A stretch of 64,000 nucleotides of DNA from Streptomyces sp. 35G-GA-8 (GTDB taxonomy: Bacteria; Actinomycetota; Actinomycetes; Streptomycetales; Streptomycetaceae). Of this stretch, positions 39,956 through 49,175 are shown one piece after another. Below the pieces are notes generated by a model. It made no database searches. It had not been told where the DNA came from and saw nothing but the letters and a program-made list of their open reading frames with translations. Position numbers and translations under genes: made by a program. The stretch spans positions 366,504 to 430,503 of the forward strand of contig NZ_JAMHJQ010000003.1 in the NCBI RefSeq assembly GCF_023534745.1. Direction: 5' to 3'. Each line of letters opens with the position of its first letter. Position 1 is the first letter of the stretch.

Positions 39956-41989
39956 ATGCGGGTCGGGTTCGGGGTGCTGGGACCGGTCACGGCCTGGGAC
40001 GGTGACGGGGCCGCGATCGCCCTGAAGGGGCCCCGGCACCGCGCGGTGCTGGCCCGGCTGATCGTCGCCCGCCGCCGTGTCGTCCCGGTCACCCGCCTGG
40101 TCGAGGACCTGTGGGCGGACCCGCCCCCGGGCGCGGTCGGGGCCGTACGCACCTTCGTGGCCGCGCTGCGCCGCGCGCTGGAGCCGGAGCGCCCGCCCCG
40201 CGCCCCGGCCGACCTGCTGGTCACGGAAGGCCCCGGATACGCGCTGCGCGCGGAGCCGGACGCCGTGGACGCCTGGCGCTTCGAGCGGGCGGTGTCCGCC
40301 GCCGCGACGCTGCCTCCCGAGGACGCGCTCGCGCGGCTGGAAGAGGCGCTGGGGTGGTGGCGCGGGCCCGCGTACGCGGAGTTCACCGACACGGCCTGGG
40401 CCGGCGCCGAGCGCTCCCGCCTGACGGAGCTGCGGTTGCGCGCCGTCGAGCAGCGGGCGGAAGCCAGGCTGTCCCTGGGACGGGCGGCCGAGGCCGTGCC
40501 GGATCTGGACGCGCATCTCGCCGAGCACCCTTGGCGCGAGGACGCCTGGCGGCTGCTGGCACTCGCGCTCTACCGGGCCGGCCGCCAGGGCGACGCGCTC
40601 GCGGTGCTGCGCCGGGCACGCACGCTACTGGTGGAGCAGCTGGGGGTGGACCCCGGCCCGGGACTGCGCCGTCTGGAAGCGGACATCCTCGCCCACGCCG
40701 ACCATCTCGACCCCCCGACCGGGCCGGGCGGAGCCGGTGAGGAGGGCGGCGCGGCCGGGCAGGTGTGGGCGCGGGCCACCGCCGCGTACGACCGTACCGT
40801 CGGCGCGGGCGCCCGCGCCCGGCTGGAGTCGACGGTGGGTCTGCTGCGCGGCCTCGCGGTGACCGGGGGCGGCGGCCTGGAGGCGGCCCGGCTGCACCGC
40901 GTGGCGGCCGTTACGGCGGCCGAGGAGCTGGGCGACGCGGCGCTGACCGCCCGGGTGATCGGCGCGTACGACGTCCCCGCGATCTGGACCCGCTCCGACG
41001 ACCCGGAGCGGTCGGCGGCCGTGGTGAGCGCGGCCGAGCGCACCCTGACCGCGCTCCCTCCCGGTGGCCACGAGGCCGCGCGTGCCCGGCTGCTGGCCAC
41101 GATCGCGCTGGAGTCGCGCGGTGCCGCGCCCCGTACCCTCCGAGCGGGGAGCACCCCCTCGGCGCGCGGCCTCCAGGCCGCCCGGCAGGCGGAGCGGATC
41201 GCCCGCGGCCTGGACGATCCCGCACTGCTGGCGTTCGCCCTCAACGGTGTGTTCATGCAGACCTTCCAGCGCGCGGGTCTGGCGTCCCGCCGGGACGCGA
41301 TCGGCGCCGAACTGGTCGCCCTGTCCACCCGCCACGACCTGGTCACCTACGAGATCCTCGGACACCTCATCCGCCTCCAGGCGCGCGGGGCGCTCGCCGA
41401 CTTCCCCGGAGCCGACGGACACGCGGCCGCCGCCGACCGCCTGGCCGAGCGGCATGAGCTGCCGCTCGTGGGCGTGTTCACCCAGTGGTACCGGGCGCTG
41501 CGGCTCGCCGAGACCGGCCGGGCACCGGTGGCCGAGGTGGAGACGGCCTACCGGAAGGCCGCCGCGCGCCTCGACGGAGCGGGTATGCCCGGCCTGGAAC
41601 GCGGTCTGCTGCCGCTCGCGCTGCTGTCCCTGCGGGTACGGCACGGCCGCCCCGCGCCCACCGACGACCACATCGACTGGGGGCCGTACACACCATGGGT
41701 CCGCCCCCTGGTGCTGCTGGCCCAGGACCGCCGCGACGCGGCCGGGGCGGCGCTCCGCGAGGTCCCGGACCCGCCCCCCGACCTGCTGTTGGAGGCCCTG
41801 TGGTGCCTCACGGCGCGGGCGGCGATCGCCCTCGGCGACCGGGAGACGATACGGCGTGCGTACAGCGGACTGACCCCGGCGGCGACGGAGTTGGCGGGAG
41901 CGGGCAGCGGCCTGCTCAGCCTCGGCCCGGTCGCGCGCTACCTCGAAGAACTTGCCGCCACGGGATCGGCCGGACAGGAGGGACGGTGA
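39956..41989 (+). CDS. AfsR/SARP-type regulator with BTAD and TPR-like regions
   Basis: Regulator of 677 residues. N-terminal OmpR-like winged helix (about 1-95: FGVLGPVTAWDGDG, LKGPRHRAVLARLIVARRRVVPVTRLVEDLW), then a bacterial transcriptional activation domain (about 100-250, ending DPGPGLRRLEADIL). The rest is helical repeat sequence, TPR-like. No P-loop is seen, so it lacks the NB-ARC ATPase of AfsR itself. SARP-type proteins bind direct repeats and recruit RNA polymerase, often for antibiotic genes. ATG 39956 is chosen because the DNA-binding domain begins right after it and AAGAGGTGG precedes it; GTG 39914 has no ribosome site. It is 8 kb from the cluster regulator and its nearest likely target is the divergent hydrolase. 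Confidence 0.88.
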   Translation: MRVGFGVLGPVTAWDGDGAAIALKGPRHRAVLARLIVARRRVVPVTRLVEDLWADPPPGAVGAVRTFVAALRRALEPERPPRAPADLLVTEGPGYALRAEPDAVDAWRFERAVSAAATLPPEDALARLEEALGWWRGPAYAEFTDTAWAGAERSRLTELRLRAVEQRAEARLSLGRAAEAVPDLDAHLAEHPWREDAWRLLALALYRAGRQGDALAVLRRARTLLVEQLGVDPGPGLRRLEADILAHADHLDPPTGPGGAGEEGGAAGQVWARATAAYDRTVGAGARARLESTVGLLRGLAVTGGGGLEAARLHRVAAVTAAEELGDAALTARVIGAYDVPAIWTRSDDPERSAAVVSAAERTLTALPPGGHEAARARLLATIALESRGAAPRTLRAGSTPSARGLQAARQAERIARGLDDPALLAFALNGVFMQTFQRAGLASRRDAIGAELVALSTRHDLVTYEILGHLIRLQARGALADFPGADGHAAAADRLAERHELPLVGVFTQWYRALRLAETGRAPVAEVETAYRKAAARLDGAGMPGLERGLLPLALLSLRVRHGRPAPTDDHIDWGPYTPWVRPLVLLAQDRRDAAGAALREVPDPPPDLLLEALWCLTARAAIALGDRETIRRAYSGLTPAATELAGAGSGLLSLGPVARYLEELAATGSAGQEGR

Positions 41990-42181
41990 GCCCGCCCGGT
42001 GGTGGGCGCACGGTCCCGACCGGCGCCGCGGCCGTTGGCCCTCCCGCCGTGCGCGGCGAGCATGGCTCAGTGTGCCAATGGCCCAGTACTCCAACGTTCA
42101 CTTGAGCCACTGGGGTAGGAGATGCTGTGATGGAGCTGTCAATGGCGCTGCGGATCTCCGCGGCGCCTTTCTCATGCCGGA

Positions 42182-43717
42182 ATGAAAACGGGCGGGCTGG
42201 CAGTGCTGAAGAGGATGTTCGTGTGTCCCGATCCGGGACGGCTGAGGCTGTACGGCGCCGCCCGCGCCGTTCTCGGCATCGGCCTGGCGGTCCTCGTGTG
42301 CGGGGCCGTCGGTCACCCGCTCGCCGGGGTCATCACCGGTGGACTCGCCGCGCTCCTCGCCCTCTTCACGGTCACCGACACGACGGTGCGCGGCCAGGCC
42401 GTCACCACCGCTCTGCTGCCCGCGGTCGGCCTTCCCGTGCTCGCCCTGGCGTCGGCGCTGCACGATCACCCACTGGCCCGCGACGCCGCGTTCCTCGTCG
42501 TGGCCGGTGCCGGGGTGTACCTACGCCGCTGGGGCCCGCGAGGGCATGCCCTGGGGGTCTTCGGGTTCATGACCTTCTTCGTGGCGCAGTTCCTGGGCAC
42601 CGTGCCCGCGCAACTGCCCGCGCTGTACTCCGCGGTGCTGCTCGCCGTGCTCGCCTCGTCGGTCGTCCGCTTCGGTGTCTGGTGCTACGAACGCCGGCTG
42701 CCGCCGCCCACCCTGCCCGTACTGCCCGGCGCCTCGGGAACGGCCCGCACGACCACCCGGCAGGCGGTCCAGGTGGCCGCCGCCGGTGCGTTGGCGCTCT
42801 GCGTGGGCCAGACGCTCTCGCAGGAGCGTTGGTACTGGGCCGTCGGCGCGGCCTGGTGGATCTTTGTGAACACCGCCTCACGCGGTGAGACCCTTGTCCG
42901 CGGCTTCCGGCGGGTGGTCGGCACGGCCGCCGGCAGCGCCGCCGGACTGATCATCGCGATCCCCCTGCACGGCGCGCCGGCCCCCACCGCCGCGCTCGTC
43001 GCCCTCTGCGTCTTCGGGATCTTCTACACGGCCGCCGTCTCGTACAGCTGGATGATCTTCTTCGTGACGGTCATGGTCGGCCTGCTGTACGGACTGCTCG
43101 GCGTGCTCGATCCGGCGCTGCTCGCCCTGCGACTGGCGGAAACCGGTGTGGGGGCACTGGGCGCGGCGCTGGCCGTCCTGCTCCTGCTGCCGGTGACCAC
43201 CCATGCCGTCACCGACGCGTGGATCCAGCAGGCGCTGCGCTGCGTTCACCGCTGCGCCGCCACGGCCGCCCGCAGGCTCGCCGGGGACGAACAGGCCGAT
43301 CCGGGGCCGCTCGCCGCGGAGCTGGAAGCACTGCTGGGCCGGGTACGGATGTCCCTCGCGCCGCTCGTCCATCCGCTGAACCCGTCGCGGGCGCGCGGGG
43401 CCCGAGCGCGCCACGTGCTTGTCCTGCTCGACGACTGCGCCCGCGAAGTACGGGGGTTGGCCGCCGTGGCCGCCGACCCCACCGCCTCGCACGACGCGCG
43501 GCTCGCCGCCGCCTGCCGCCGAGTCGAAGCCGCCGTACGCGAGTTGGCGCCGTCGGGGGCGGAGCCGGCCCGTCCGGCGGCAGGTGTGCCGGACGCGCCG
43601 CACCACCACCCCGGGGCCGAGGCGGCGCTGGCCCATCTGCACAACCTGGAGCGGGCGCTCGGGGATCTCTCCGCACCCCTGCGTACCGCGCCGCGCGGCC
43701 CTCTCGTCCCCGCCTGA
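42182..43717 (+). CDS. FUSC-family-like membrane protein
   Basis: Integral membrane protein, 511 residues. Two sets of hydrophobic helices are seen, about 22-165 and 195-345, each followed by soluble sequence; the second begins with WYWAVGAAWWIFVNTASRGETLVRGFRRVVGTAAGSAAGL, the signature region of aromatic acid/fusaric acid exporter-like (FUSC, YccS/AaeB) proteins. The C-terminal 165 residues are a helical cytoplasmic domain. These proteins are thought to be efflux channels for aromatic acids; the substrate here is unknown. ATG 42182 has only a weak GCCGGA upstream; GTG 42200-42203 region and ATG 42215 (after GAAGAGG) are alternatives. It stands alone, 192 nt after the BTAD regulator gene. 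Confidence 0.82.
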   Translation: MKTGGLAVLKRMFVCPDPGRLRLYGAARAVLGIGLAVLVCGAVGHPLAGVITGGLAALLALFTVTDTTVRGQAVTTALLPAVGLPVLALASALHDHPLARDAAFLVVAGAGVYLRRWGPRGHALGVFGFMTFFVAQFLGTVPAQLPALYSAVLLAVLASSVVRFGVWCYERRLPPPTLPVLPGASGTARTTTRQAVQVAAAGALALCVGQTLSQERWYWAVGAAWWIFVNTASRGETLVRGFRRVVGTAAGSAAGLIIAIPLHGAPAPTAALVALCVFGIFYTAAVSYSWMIFFVTVMVGLLYGLLGVLDPALLALRLAETGVGALGAALAVLLLLPVTTHAVTDAWIQQALRCVHRCAATAARRLAGDEQADPGPLAAELEALLGRVRMSLAPLVHPLNPSRARGARARHVLVLLDDCAREVRGLAAVAADPTASHDARLAAACRRVEAAVRELAPSGAEPARPAAGVPDAPHHHPGAEAALAHLHNLERALGDLSAPLRTAPRGPLVPA

Positions 43718-43874
43718 ACCACCGGACGCCCCCTCCTGAGCTGCCGGAAAGGGGCCGGAAACGGCCTACCGGGCCGAGTGATTGGTCCAGACCCCCTGCT
43801 ACCGTCGGCCCCGGACACCGGGGGAGCGGTGGCCGCCAGGCAGCCGACGAGATCAGCCGAAGAGGGGACACAGA

Positions 43875-44933
43875 GTGAGCGGCAGGAACGACGGGCGGGC
43901 CTTCATCGGATCGTTCACCTCCGCGGGAGGCCGCGGGATCATCGCCGTGACCGTGGACGCGGAGACCGGGGCTCTGATGGAGCGCGGAGTCACCGACGCC
44001 GTCGCCGATCCGTCCTACCTCGCGCTCGCCCCGGACGGATCCGTGCTCTACACGGTCTCCGAGACCGAGGAAGGCGCGGCGGCGGCGTTCAGTACACCGG
44101 CGGCGGACGCGGGGAACGGAGCGCCGCGGCCGCTGGGGGAGCCCGTACCGGTATGCGGCGCGAGCCCCACCCATCTCACCCTCACCGCCGGGCATCTGCT
44201 GACCGCCAACTACGGTTCCGGCAGCGTCACCGTCCTGCCCGTCGGCGCCGACGGCGCCCTCCGGCCGGCGAGCGGAGTGACCAGGCACGAGGGCTCCGGA
44301 CCGAATGAGGACCGTCAGCGCGGGCCGCACGCGCACCAGGTGGTGACCGATCCGAGCGGCCGGTGGATCCTCACCACCGACCTCGGCACCGACTCCGTCC
44401 GGATCAGCTCCCTCGACGCCACCGCCGGCGAGCTGACACCGCACGCCGAGACCGCGCTGCGCCCCGGCACCGGACCGCGACATCTCGCCTTCCACCCGGC
44501 CGGCGGCCACGCCTATGTGCTCAACGAACTGGAGCCGACGCTCACCGTCTGCCGCTGGGACGCGGAGAAGGGCCTGCTCGAACCGGTCGGCGAAGCCCCC
44601 GTCCTGCCCGATGGCGTGGACGTCGAGGGCTTCGGCTCCGAGGTGGTCGTGTCGCACGACGGACGGTTCGTCTGGGCGGCGGTCCGCGGACACGACAGCA
44701 TCGCCGTCCTCGCGCTCGACGCGACGTACGAGAAGGCCGACCTGGTCACCACGGTGGACTGCGGCGGGCGCTGGCCCCGCGATCTGGCGCTGGACCCGAC
44801 GGGTGGCCGCCTCTACGCCGCGAATGAGCACTCCGGCGATGTGACCTGGTTCGACATCGATCCGGCGACGGGCATTCCGGTACGCGCCGGCTCCCTCGCG
44901 GCCCCCGCCGCCTCCTGCGTGGTCTTCGGCTGA
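43875..44933 (+). CDS. Lactonase-family seven-bladed beta-propeller (6-phosphogluconolactonase-like)
   Basis: Beta-propeller protein, 352 residues, of the YbhE/Pgl-type lactonase family. Blade signatures recur: ADPSYLALAPDGSVLYTVSE, GASPTHLTLTAGHLLTANYGSGSV, GPHAHQVVTDPSGRWILTTDLGTD, GPRHLAFHPAGGHAYVLNELEPTL (in pieces), and RWPRDLALDPTGGRLYAANEHSGDV. The HAH/HxxxxHP histidines that sit in the central channel are present. Family members hydrolyse 6-phosphogluconolactone or act on other lactones. No secretion signal. GTG 43875 has AGGGG 9 nt upstream and begins just before the first blade. A strong hairpin follows it, and it converges with the CbiX-like gene. Confidence 0.88.
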   Translation: MSGRNDGRAFIGSFTSAGGRGIIAVTVDAETGALMERGVTDAVADPSYLALAPDGSVLYTVSETEEGAAAAFSTPAADAGNGAPRPLGEPVPVCGASPTHLTLTAGHLLTANYGSGSVTVLPVGADGALRPASGVTRHEGSGPNEDRQRGPHAHQVVTDPSGRWILTTDLGTDSVRISSLDATAGELTPHAETALRPGTGPRHLAFHPAGGHAYVLNELEPTLTVCRWDAEKGLLEPVGEAPVLPDGVDVEGFGSEVVVSHDGRFVWAAVRGHDSIAVLALDATYEKADLVTTVDCGGRWPRDLALDPTGGRLYAANEHSGDVTWFDIDPATGIPVRAGSLAAPAASCVVFG

Positions 44934-45017
44934 CCGAACAGCCCTCCATCCCGAACAGCCCTCCACCCCGAACGACCCTCTCCCCGAGTGGATACGGCGG
45001 TGGTGGCACCGACGCGG

Positions 45018-45052
45018 AAGGGCCCGCGCCGGGCGATCCCGGGCGGGCCCTT
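45018..45052. terminator. Strong bidirectional hairpin terminator
   Basis: AAGGGCCCGC pairs perfectly with GCGGGCCCTT (45043-45052), and inside it CCGGG-CGAT-CCCGG forms a second stem with one bulged G. The A-start and T-end give a short T-run on either strand. It lies between two convergent genes and should end both transcripts. Upstream (44936-44990) is a short imperfect repeat of CCCGAACAGCCCTCCA-like units. Confidence 0.85.
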
Positions 45053-45119
45053 TCCATGGGTACGGGCGGGCCGTGCTCCCGTACTCAGGGGCGTGCGGCG
45101 CGTGGCCGGTGCGGGCGGG

Positions 45120-46040
45120 TCAGTGCGTCGCCGTCCCCTGCGCCTGCGCGGGGATGCCCAGCGCGGCCGTGTACTTCGACAGCACCAGCTTCCCGATCGC
45201 CGGGTACGCGCCCAGCGGCTCGGCGGCGGCACAGTCCGCCTCCTTGAGCGCCGCTTCGAGCAGCCCCTCGGGCAGCTCGGGGCCGACCAGATACGGGGCG
45301 AGCGCGAGCTGGGTCGAACCGGCCTCGCGCAGCTCCTGGGCGACAGCCGCGATGGAGCCCTCCTCGTCGAGCGCCGCGGCCATGACCGGTACGGCGAGGC
45401 GCGCGGCCAGCAGCATTCCGGTGATCCCCGCGGTCTGCACCGCTTCCTTGCCCCCCACTGTGGCCAGGATGATCCCGTCGGCCGCCGTGGCGACCGTGAA
45501 GAGCCTCGCGCGGTCCGCGCGGGCCAGCCCGGCCTCCGATAGGCGTACGTGCAGACCCTCGGCGAGCAGCGGATGCGGACCGAGGACATCGGTCAGCTCC
45601 GCGGTGGCGCCGCTGTCCGCGACGGCCTGACCTATCCGCGTGACCAGCCCACTGTCGGGTCCCGCGAGCAGCGGTACGACGACGGCGGCCGGACCCTCGG
45701 GCTCGGCCACCTCGCGGCCCGCCGACTTCGCCAGCTCATAGCGTTCGGTACGCAGCGCGGCGGTCCCGGTCAGGACGCTCTGCAACGTGGGGTACTCGGA
45801 GTCGTCGCCGTCCAGGAACCCGATGACGGCGTCGAGGCCGGGCAGCTCGGAACGGGCGATACTGACGACCTCTTCGGCCAGACTCCGGACGGCGGCCGAG
45901 GGGGTTCCGGGCACCGCGACGACAAGCGCCGGCGCACCTTCGGGAGCCGCGACCGGTTCGGGGCGGCGGTGGCGCCCCGACTGACGGGGTCGCGGCATTC
46001 GTACAGGCAGGCCGGATGCGGGCCCAGTGGGGGTGCTCAT
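45120..46040 (-). CDS. CbiX-like sirohydrochlorin chelatase family protein
   Basis: Protein of 306 residues with two chelatase-like halves. Seen: an N-terminal polar stretch, LVVAVPGTPSAAVRSLAEEVV (first half start), VVVPLLAGPDSGLVTRIGQAV where CbiX proteins carry a metal-binding segment, and a second half with LGPHPLLAEGLHVRLSEAG and QLALAPYLVGPELPEGLL. CbiX family members insert iron or cobalt into sirohydrochlorin for siroheme or cobalamin. Actinobacteria often have several divergent copies. The first-half GHGSR/H motif is not evident here (PGTPSAA stands in its place), so catalytic activity is uncertain and it may have another role. Start ATG 46040. It lies 95 nt after the BadF-type kinase gene on the same strand. 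Confidence 0.78.
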   Translation of the reverse strand: MSTPTGPASGLPVRMPRPRQSGRHRRPEPVAAPEGAPALVVAVPGTPSAAVRSLAEEVVSIARSELPGLDAVIGFLDGDDSEYPTLQSVLTGTAALRTERYELAKSAGREVAEPEGPAAVVVPLLAGPDSGLVTRIGQAVADSGATAELTDVLGPHPLLAEGLHVRLSEAGLARADRARLFTVATAADGIILATVGGKEAVQTAGITGMLLAARLAVPVMAAALDEEGSIAAVAQELREAGSTQLALAPYLVGPELPEGLLEAALKEADCAAAEPLGAYPAIGKLVLSKYTAALGIPAQAQGTATH

Positions 46041-46135
46041 GGCGTCGAATGCTACTGGTTTTGTGGGCGCGGCTGTTCGGGGAGGGGGCAGTCGCGAACC
46101 ATCTGTCCTTATTTATCCGTTAGGTGTTTTTCTGC

Positions 46136-47146
46136 TCATCCATCCTGTTCTGTCGGGACGTTCAGCAGGCGCGCGTCGGGCGGCAACCGGAGCGCGTCCG
46201 TGGCGAGCGCCCCCGCGATGAGCAGCGCCCCGCCGAGCGGATCGGCCGCGGCGGAGACGGTCGTGGCATGCGGAAGTTGACCGGCCAGCTCGGCGCGCAG
46301 GGGGCCGAGCAGCGGGTCGCCGAGTCCGAACAGCCCTCCTGTGAGGGCGACTTCGGGCGCACCCGCGGGTGGACAGACCGCTGCGGCGGCCTCCGCGATA
46401 TGCCGCGCGGCCGTCGAGACGATGCCCTCGGCGACCGGATCGTCGGCCGCGCAACGGGCCACCTCCGGCGCGAAAGAGGCGAGTACCGCGGGCCGGTCCG
46501 TACGCGGATAGAGCAGTCCGGGCAGCTCGGGGGCGGGCCCGAAAATGGCTTCCATCCTGGACAGCAGTGCGGGCGATCCGCCGCGCCGTCCGTCGTACGC
46601 CCGCATGGCGGCTTCCAGTCCCGCCCGGCCGATCCAGGCGCCACCGCCGCAGTCACCCAGCAAATGACCCCAGCCGTCCGCACGCTGCCAGCCGGTGAGG
46701 TCCGTGCCCAGCGCGATCATGCCCGTACCGGCCGCGACGACCACACCGGGACGCTGACCGAGCGCTCCCGCGTACGCGGTGACCGCGTCCGCCGCGAGCG
46801 CGAGCCGCCGTACGCCGAGCGAACGCTCAAGCGCCGCGGGCAGTTCGGCGCGCAGTCCGGCACCGAGCGTCGCCATCCCGGCCGCGCCGACCGCGACCGC
46901 GGACAGGGTGGTCCGGTCCCCTCCCGCGCCCGGATCCACGCCCGCCTCCGCCAGCAGCGCCTCGACCGCGGGCAGCAGCCGGGCGAGCAACTGCCCGGCG
47001 TCGATACCCGAGGGGCCTGTGCGCACCGGCTCGGCGGAGGCGGTCGTCGCGACCGTCGTCACGGCCGCGCTTCCGTCCGGAGCCGTCGAGCCGAGCGCGA
47101 AGCGCAGCCCCGAGCCTCCCGAGTCCACACCCAGCACCCAGCTCAT
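46136..47146 (-). CDS. BadF/BadG-type ATPase, N-acetylglucosamine kinase-like
   Basis: ASKHA-fold kinase, 336 residues. The phosphate-1 motif is LGVDSGGSGLRFALG at the N-terminus; the phosphate-2/adenosine region includes VVVAAGTGMIALG and GWGHLLGDCGGGAWIG, and the C-terminal adenosine motif is EVALTGGLFGLGDPLL. These fit the eukaryote-like N-acetylglucosamine kinase group in the BadF/BadG/BcrA/BcrD family; phosphorylation of GlcNAc or a related sugar in the cytoplasm is likely. It starts 30 nt after the uracil-DNA glycosylase gene, so the two probably share a transcript. GlcNAc handling is prominent in Streptomyces, but no transporter or NagA lies nearby to confirm the substrate. Confidence 0.88.
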   Translation of the reverse strand: MSWVLGVDSGGSGLRFALGSTAPDGSAAVTTVATTASAEPVRTGPSGIDAGQLLARLLPAVEALLAEAGVDPGAGGDRTTLSAVAVGAAGMATLGAGLRAELPAALERSLGVRRLALAADAVTAYAGALGQRPGVVVAAGTGMIALGTDLTGWQRADGWGHLLGDCGGGAWIGRAGLEAAMRAYDGRRGGSPALLSRMEAIFGPAPELPGLLYPRTDRPAVLASFAPEVARCAADDPVAEGIVSTAARHIAEAAAAVCPPAGAPEVALTGGLFGLGDPLLGPLRAELAGQLPHATTVSAAADPLGGALLIAGALATDALRLPPDARLLNVPTEQDG

Positions 47147-47176
47147 CGAGCCGCCCGGTTCACGCGGGTGTCCGTC

Positions 47177-47854
47177 TCATGGCAGCCGCCAGTCCACCGG
47201 CTGCGCCCCCTGGCCGATCAGCAGGTCATTGGCCCGGCTGAACGGACGCGAACCGAAGAAGCCGCGGTCCGCCGACATCGGGGAGGGATGGGCCGATTCG
47301 ACGGCCGGGTAATCCCCCAGCATCGGGCGGCAGTTACGGGCGTCACGCCCCCACAGGATGGAGACCATGGGCTTGCCGCGCGCGACCAGAGCGCGAATGG
47401 CCTGCTCGGTCACCTCTTCCCAGCCCTTGCCGCGGTGCGCCGCGGGCTTGCGCGGCGCTGTCGTGAGCGCCCTGTTGAGCAGCAGCACCCCCTGCCGCGT
47501 CCACGGCGTCAGATCGCCGTTGGAAGGGCGGGACAGCCCCAGATCGGTATGGGCCTCCCGGAAGATGTTCTCCAGACTGCCGGGCAGGGGCCGTACCTCG
47601 GGTGCCACCGAGAAGCTCAGCCCCACCGCGTGCCCGGGGGTCGGATAGGGATCCTGTCCCACGATCAGGACCCGTACCTCGTCGAACGGCTGCTGGAAAG
47701 CGCGCAGCACATTCGGTCCGGCCGGCAAGTACGTACGCCCCGCGGCGATCTCCGCGCGCAGGAAGTCGCCCATCTCGGCGATGCGTCCGGCCACGGGGCC
47801 CAGCGCATCCGCCCATCCGGGCTCGACGATTTCGTTCAACGGTCGTGCTGCCAC
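47177..47854 (-). CDS. ung: Uracil-DNA glycosylase, family 1
   Basis: UNG-type DNA repair enzyme, 225 residues, the normal length. The water-activating motif is [21 protein letters not shown] (Asp in GQDPY; canonical GQDPYH has His where Pro stands here, which is common in actinobacteria), the uracil-binding segment is [11 protein letters not shown], and the DNA-intercalation loop is [21 protein letters not shown]. It removes uracil arising from cytosine deamination, valuable in a very GC-rich genome. GTG 47854 gives [10 protein letters not shown], the family start; the longer open frame back to 48349 is out-of-family sequence overlapping the next gene. Probably transcribed with the kinase gene downstream. 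Confidence 0.95.
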   Translation of the reverse strand: MAARPLNEIVEPGWADALGPVAGRIAEMGDFLRAEIAAGRTYLPAGPNVLRAFQQPFDEVRVLIVGQDPYPTPGHAVGLSFSVAPEVRPLPGSLENIFREAHTDLGLSRPSNGDLTPWTRQGVLLLNRALTTAPRKPAAHRGKGWEEVTEQAIRALVARGKPMVSILWGRDARNCRPMLGDYPAVESAHPSPMSADRGFFGSRPFSRANDLLIGQGAQPVDWRLP

Positions 47855-47936
47855 GGGGCGCCACTCTACTGGTGCGCACGGCGCGCTTCCGCACACACCC
47901 GTCAAACCACCATCGGCGGACGGCATTTGCCCGGCC

Positions 47937-49025
47937 TCACCCGGACAGGGTGACCGCGCGGACACAGAGCACGTCCGGCAGATGCGAGGCCAGCAGCTCC
48001 CAGCTGTCCCCGTCGTCCGCGCTCGCGTACACCTCGCCATTGCGGTTGCCGAAGTACACCCCGGCCGGATCGGAGCCGTCCGTACACATCGCGTCACGCA
48101 GCACCGTGCCGAAGTGGTCCCCCTCCGGCAGGCCGGCCGACAGCGGCTCCCAGTCGCCGCCCGCGTTCTCCGTACGGAAGACACGGCAGCGGCGCCCGGC
48201 GGGGACGCGGTCCGCGTCGGCGTTGATCGGGAACACATAGGCCACATCCGCGTGGTGCGGATGCGCGGCGACCGTGAAGCCGAAGTCGGACGGCAGGCCC
48301 GCGCCGATGTCGCTCCACCGGGCGCCCGCGTCGTCACTGCGGAACACACCCCAGTGGTTCTGCAGATAGAGCCGGTCGGGATCGGCCGCGTCCTGCGCGA
48401 TCTTGTGGACGCACTGGCCGAACTCGGGGTGCGGATCGGGCAGGAAGACCGCCGACACCCCCTCGTTGGACGGCGCCCAGCTCCCGCCGCCGTCCCGGGA
48501 GCGGAACACCCCGGCCGTGGACACCGCGACCGTCACCGCGTCCGGGTCCCGGGGGTCGGTCACCACCGTATGCACGGCCTCACCGCCGCCGCCCGGCACC
48601 CAGCGCGACCGGGTGGGGTGCTCCCACAGCGGCCGGACCAGCTCGAAGGTCTCGCCGCCGTCGCCGGAGCGGAACAGGGCGGCGGGCTCCGTCCCCGCGT
48701 ACACCACATCCGGCGCCGCCGGGCCGGCCGGATGCAACTGCCAGACCCGCTCCAGCGAGGCGCCCGTGTCCTTGGGGAAGCGGACCGCGGGTCTCGTCGG
48801 CTCGGTCCAGCTCAGCCCCAGATCGTCCGAGTGGAACACGGACGGGCCCCAGTGCATGCTGTCGCCGCCGACCAGCAGCCGCGGCACCGCCCGGCGCGTG
48901 TCGATACCGATCGAGTAGACCGCCTGCGCGTTGAATCGAGGGCCGTCGAAATCCCATCGGCCGCCGCGCCTGCGGCCGATGAAAAGCCCTTTGCGGGTGC
49001 CTACGGTGAGCAGTACGTCGGACAT
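47937..49025 (-). CDS. Asp-box (BNR) beta-propeller, sialidase/sortilin-like fold
   Basis: Beta-propeller protein, 362 residues, with repeated Asp-box turns: [55 protein letters not shown] and [11 protein letters not shown]. The N-terminus [18 protein letters not shown] is typical of a cytoplasmic actinobacterial exo-alpha-sialidase-like family. No secretion signal is seen, and the sialidase arginine triad cannot be recognised, so it is unlikely to be a true sialidase; no substrate can be named. ATG 49025 with GAGGTAT-like sequence upstream. Stands alone, 82 nt before ung on the same strand. Confidence 0.85.
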   Translation of the reverse strand: MSDVLLTVGTRKGLFIGRRRGGRWDFDGPRFNAQAVYSIGIDTRRAVPRLLVGGDSMHWGPSVFHSDDLGLSWTEPTRPAVRFPKDTGASLERVWQLHPAGPAAPDVVYAGTEPAALFRSGDGGETFELVRPLWEHPTRSRWVPGGGGEAVHTVVTDPRDPDAVTVAVSTAGVFRSRDGGGSWAPSNEGVSAVFLPDPHPEFGQCVHKIAQDAADPDRLYLQNHWGVFRSDDAGARWSDIGAGLPSDFGFTVAAHPHHADVAYVFPINADADRVPAGRRCRVFRTENAGGDWEPLSAGLPEGDHFGTVLRDAMCTDGSDPAGVYFGNRNGEVYASADDGDSWELLASHLPDVLCVRAVTLSG

Positions 49026-49105
49026 GGCCGATACCTCCAGGACGCCGTTGTCTCGGGATACGGGCCAGTCTGCACCCGACCACTGACAACGGCTCCCGAA
49101 GGCGC

Positions 49106-49132
49106 GTGTCCGCCCTGGGGGAGGGCGGACAC
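49106..49132 (-). terminator. Hairpin terminator after the OYE gene
   Basis: GTGTCCGCCCT (49106-49116) and AGGGCGGACAC (49122-49132) make a perfect 11-bp stem with a 5-nt G loop. It lies 43 nt beyond the stop of the minus-strand flavin reductase gene and before the promoter region of the Asp-box gene. Confidence 0.8.
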
Positions 49133-49175
49133 CCGCCGGCCGACCGGGGGTGGGACCCCGGCTCGAAAGGCCGGG

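Noticed and set aside
47855-48349. Longer start for uracil-DNA glycosylase
   Set aside because: The extension reads through the antisense-free part of the Asp-box gene in the wrong frame and has no family match.
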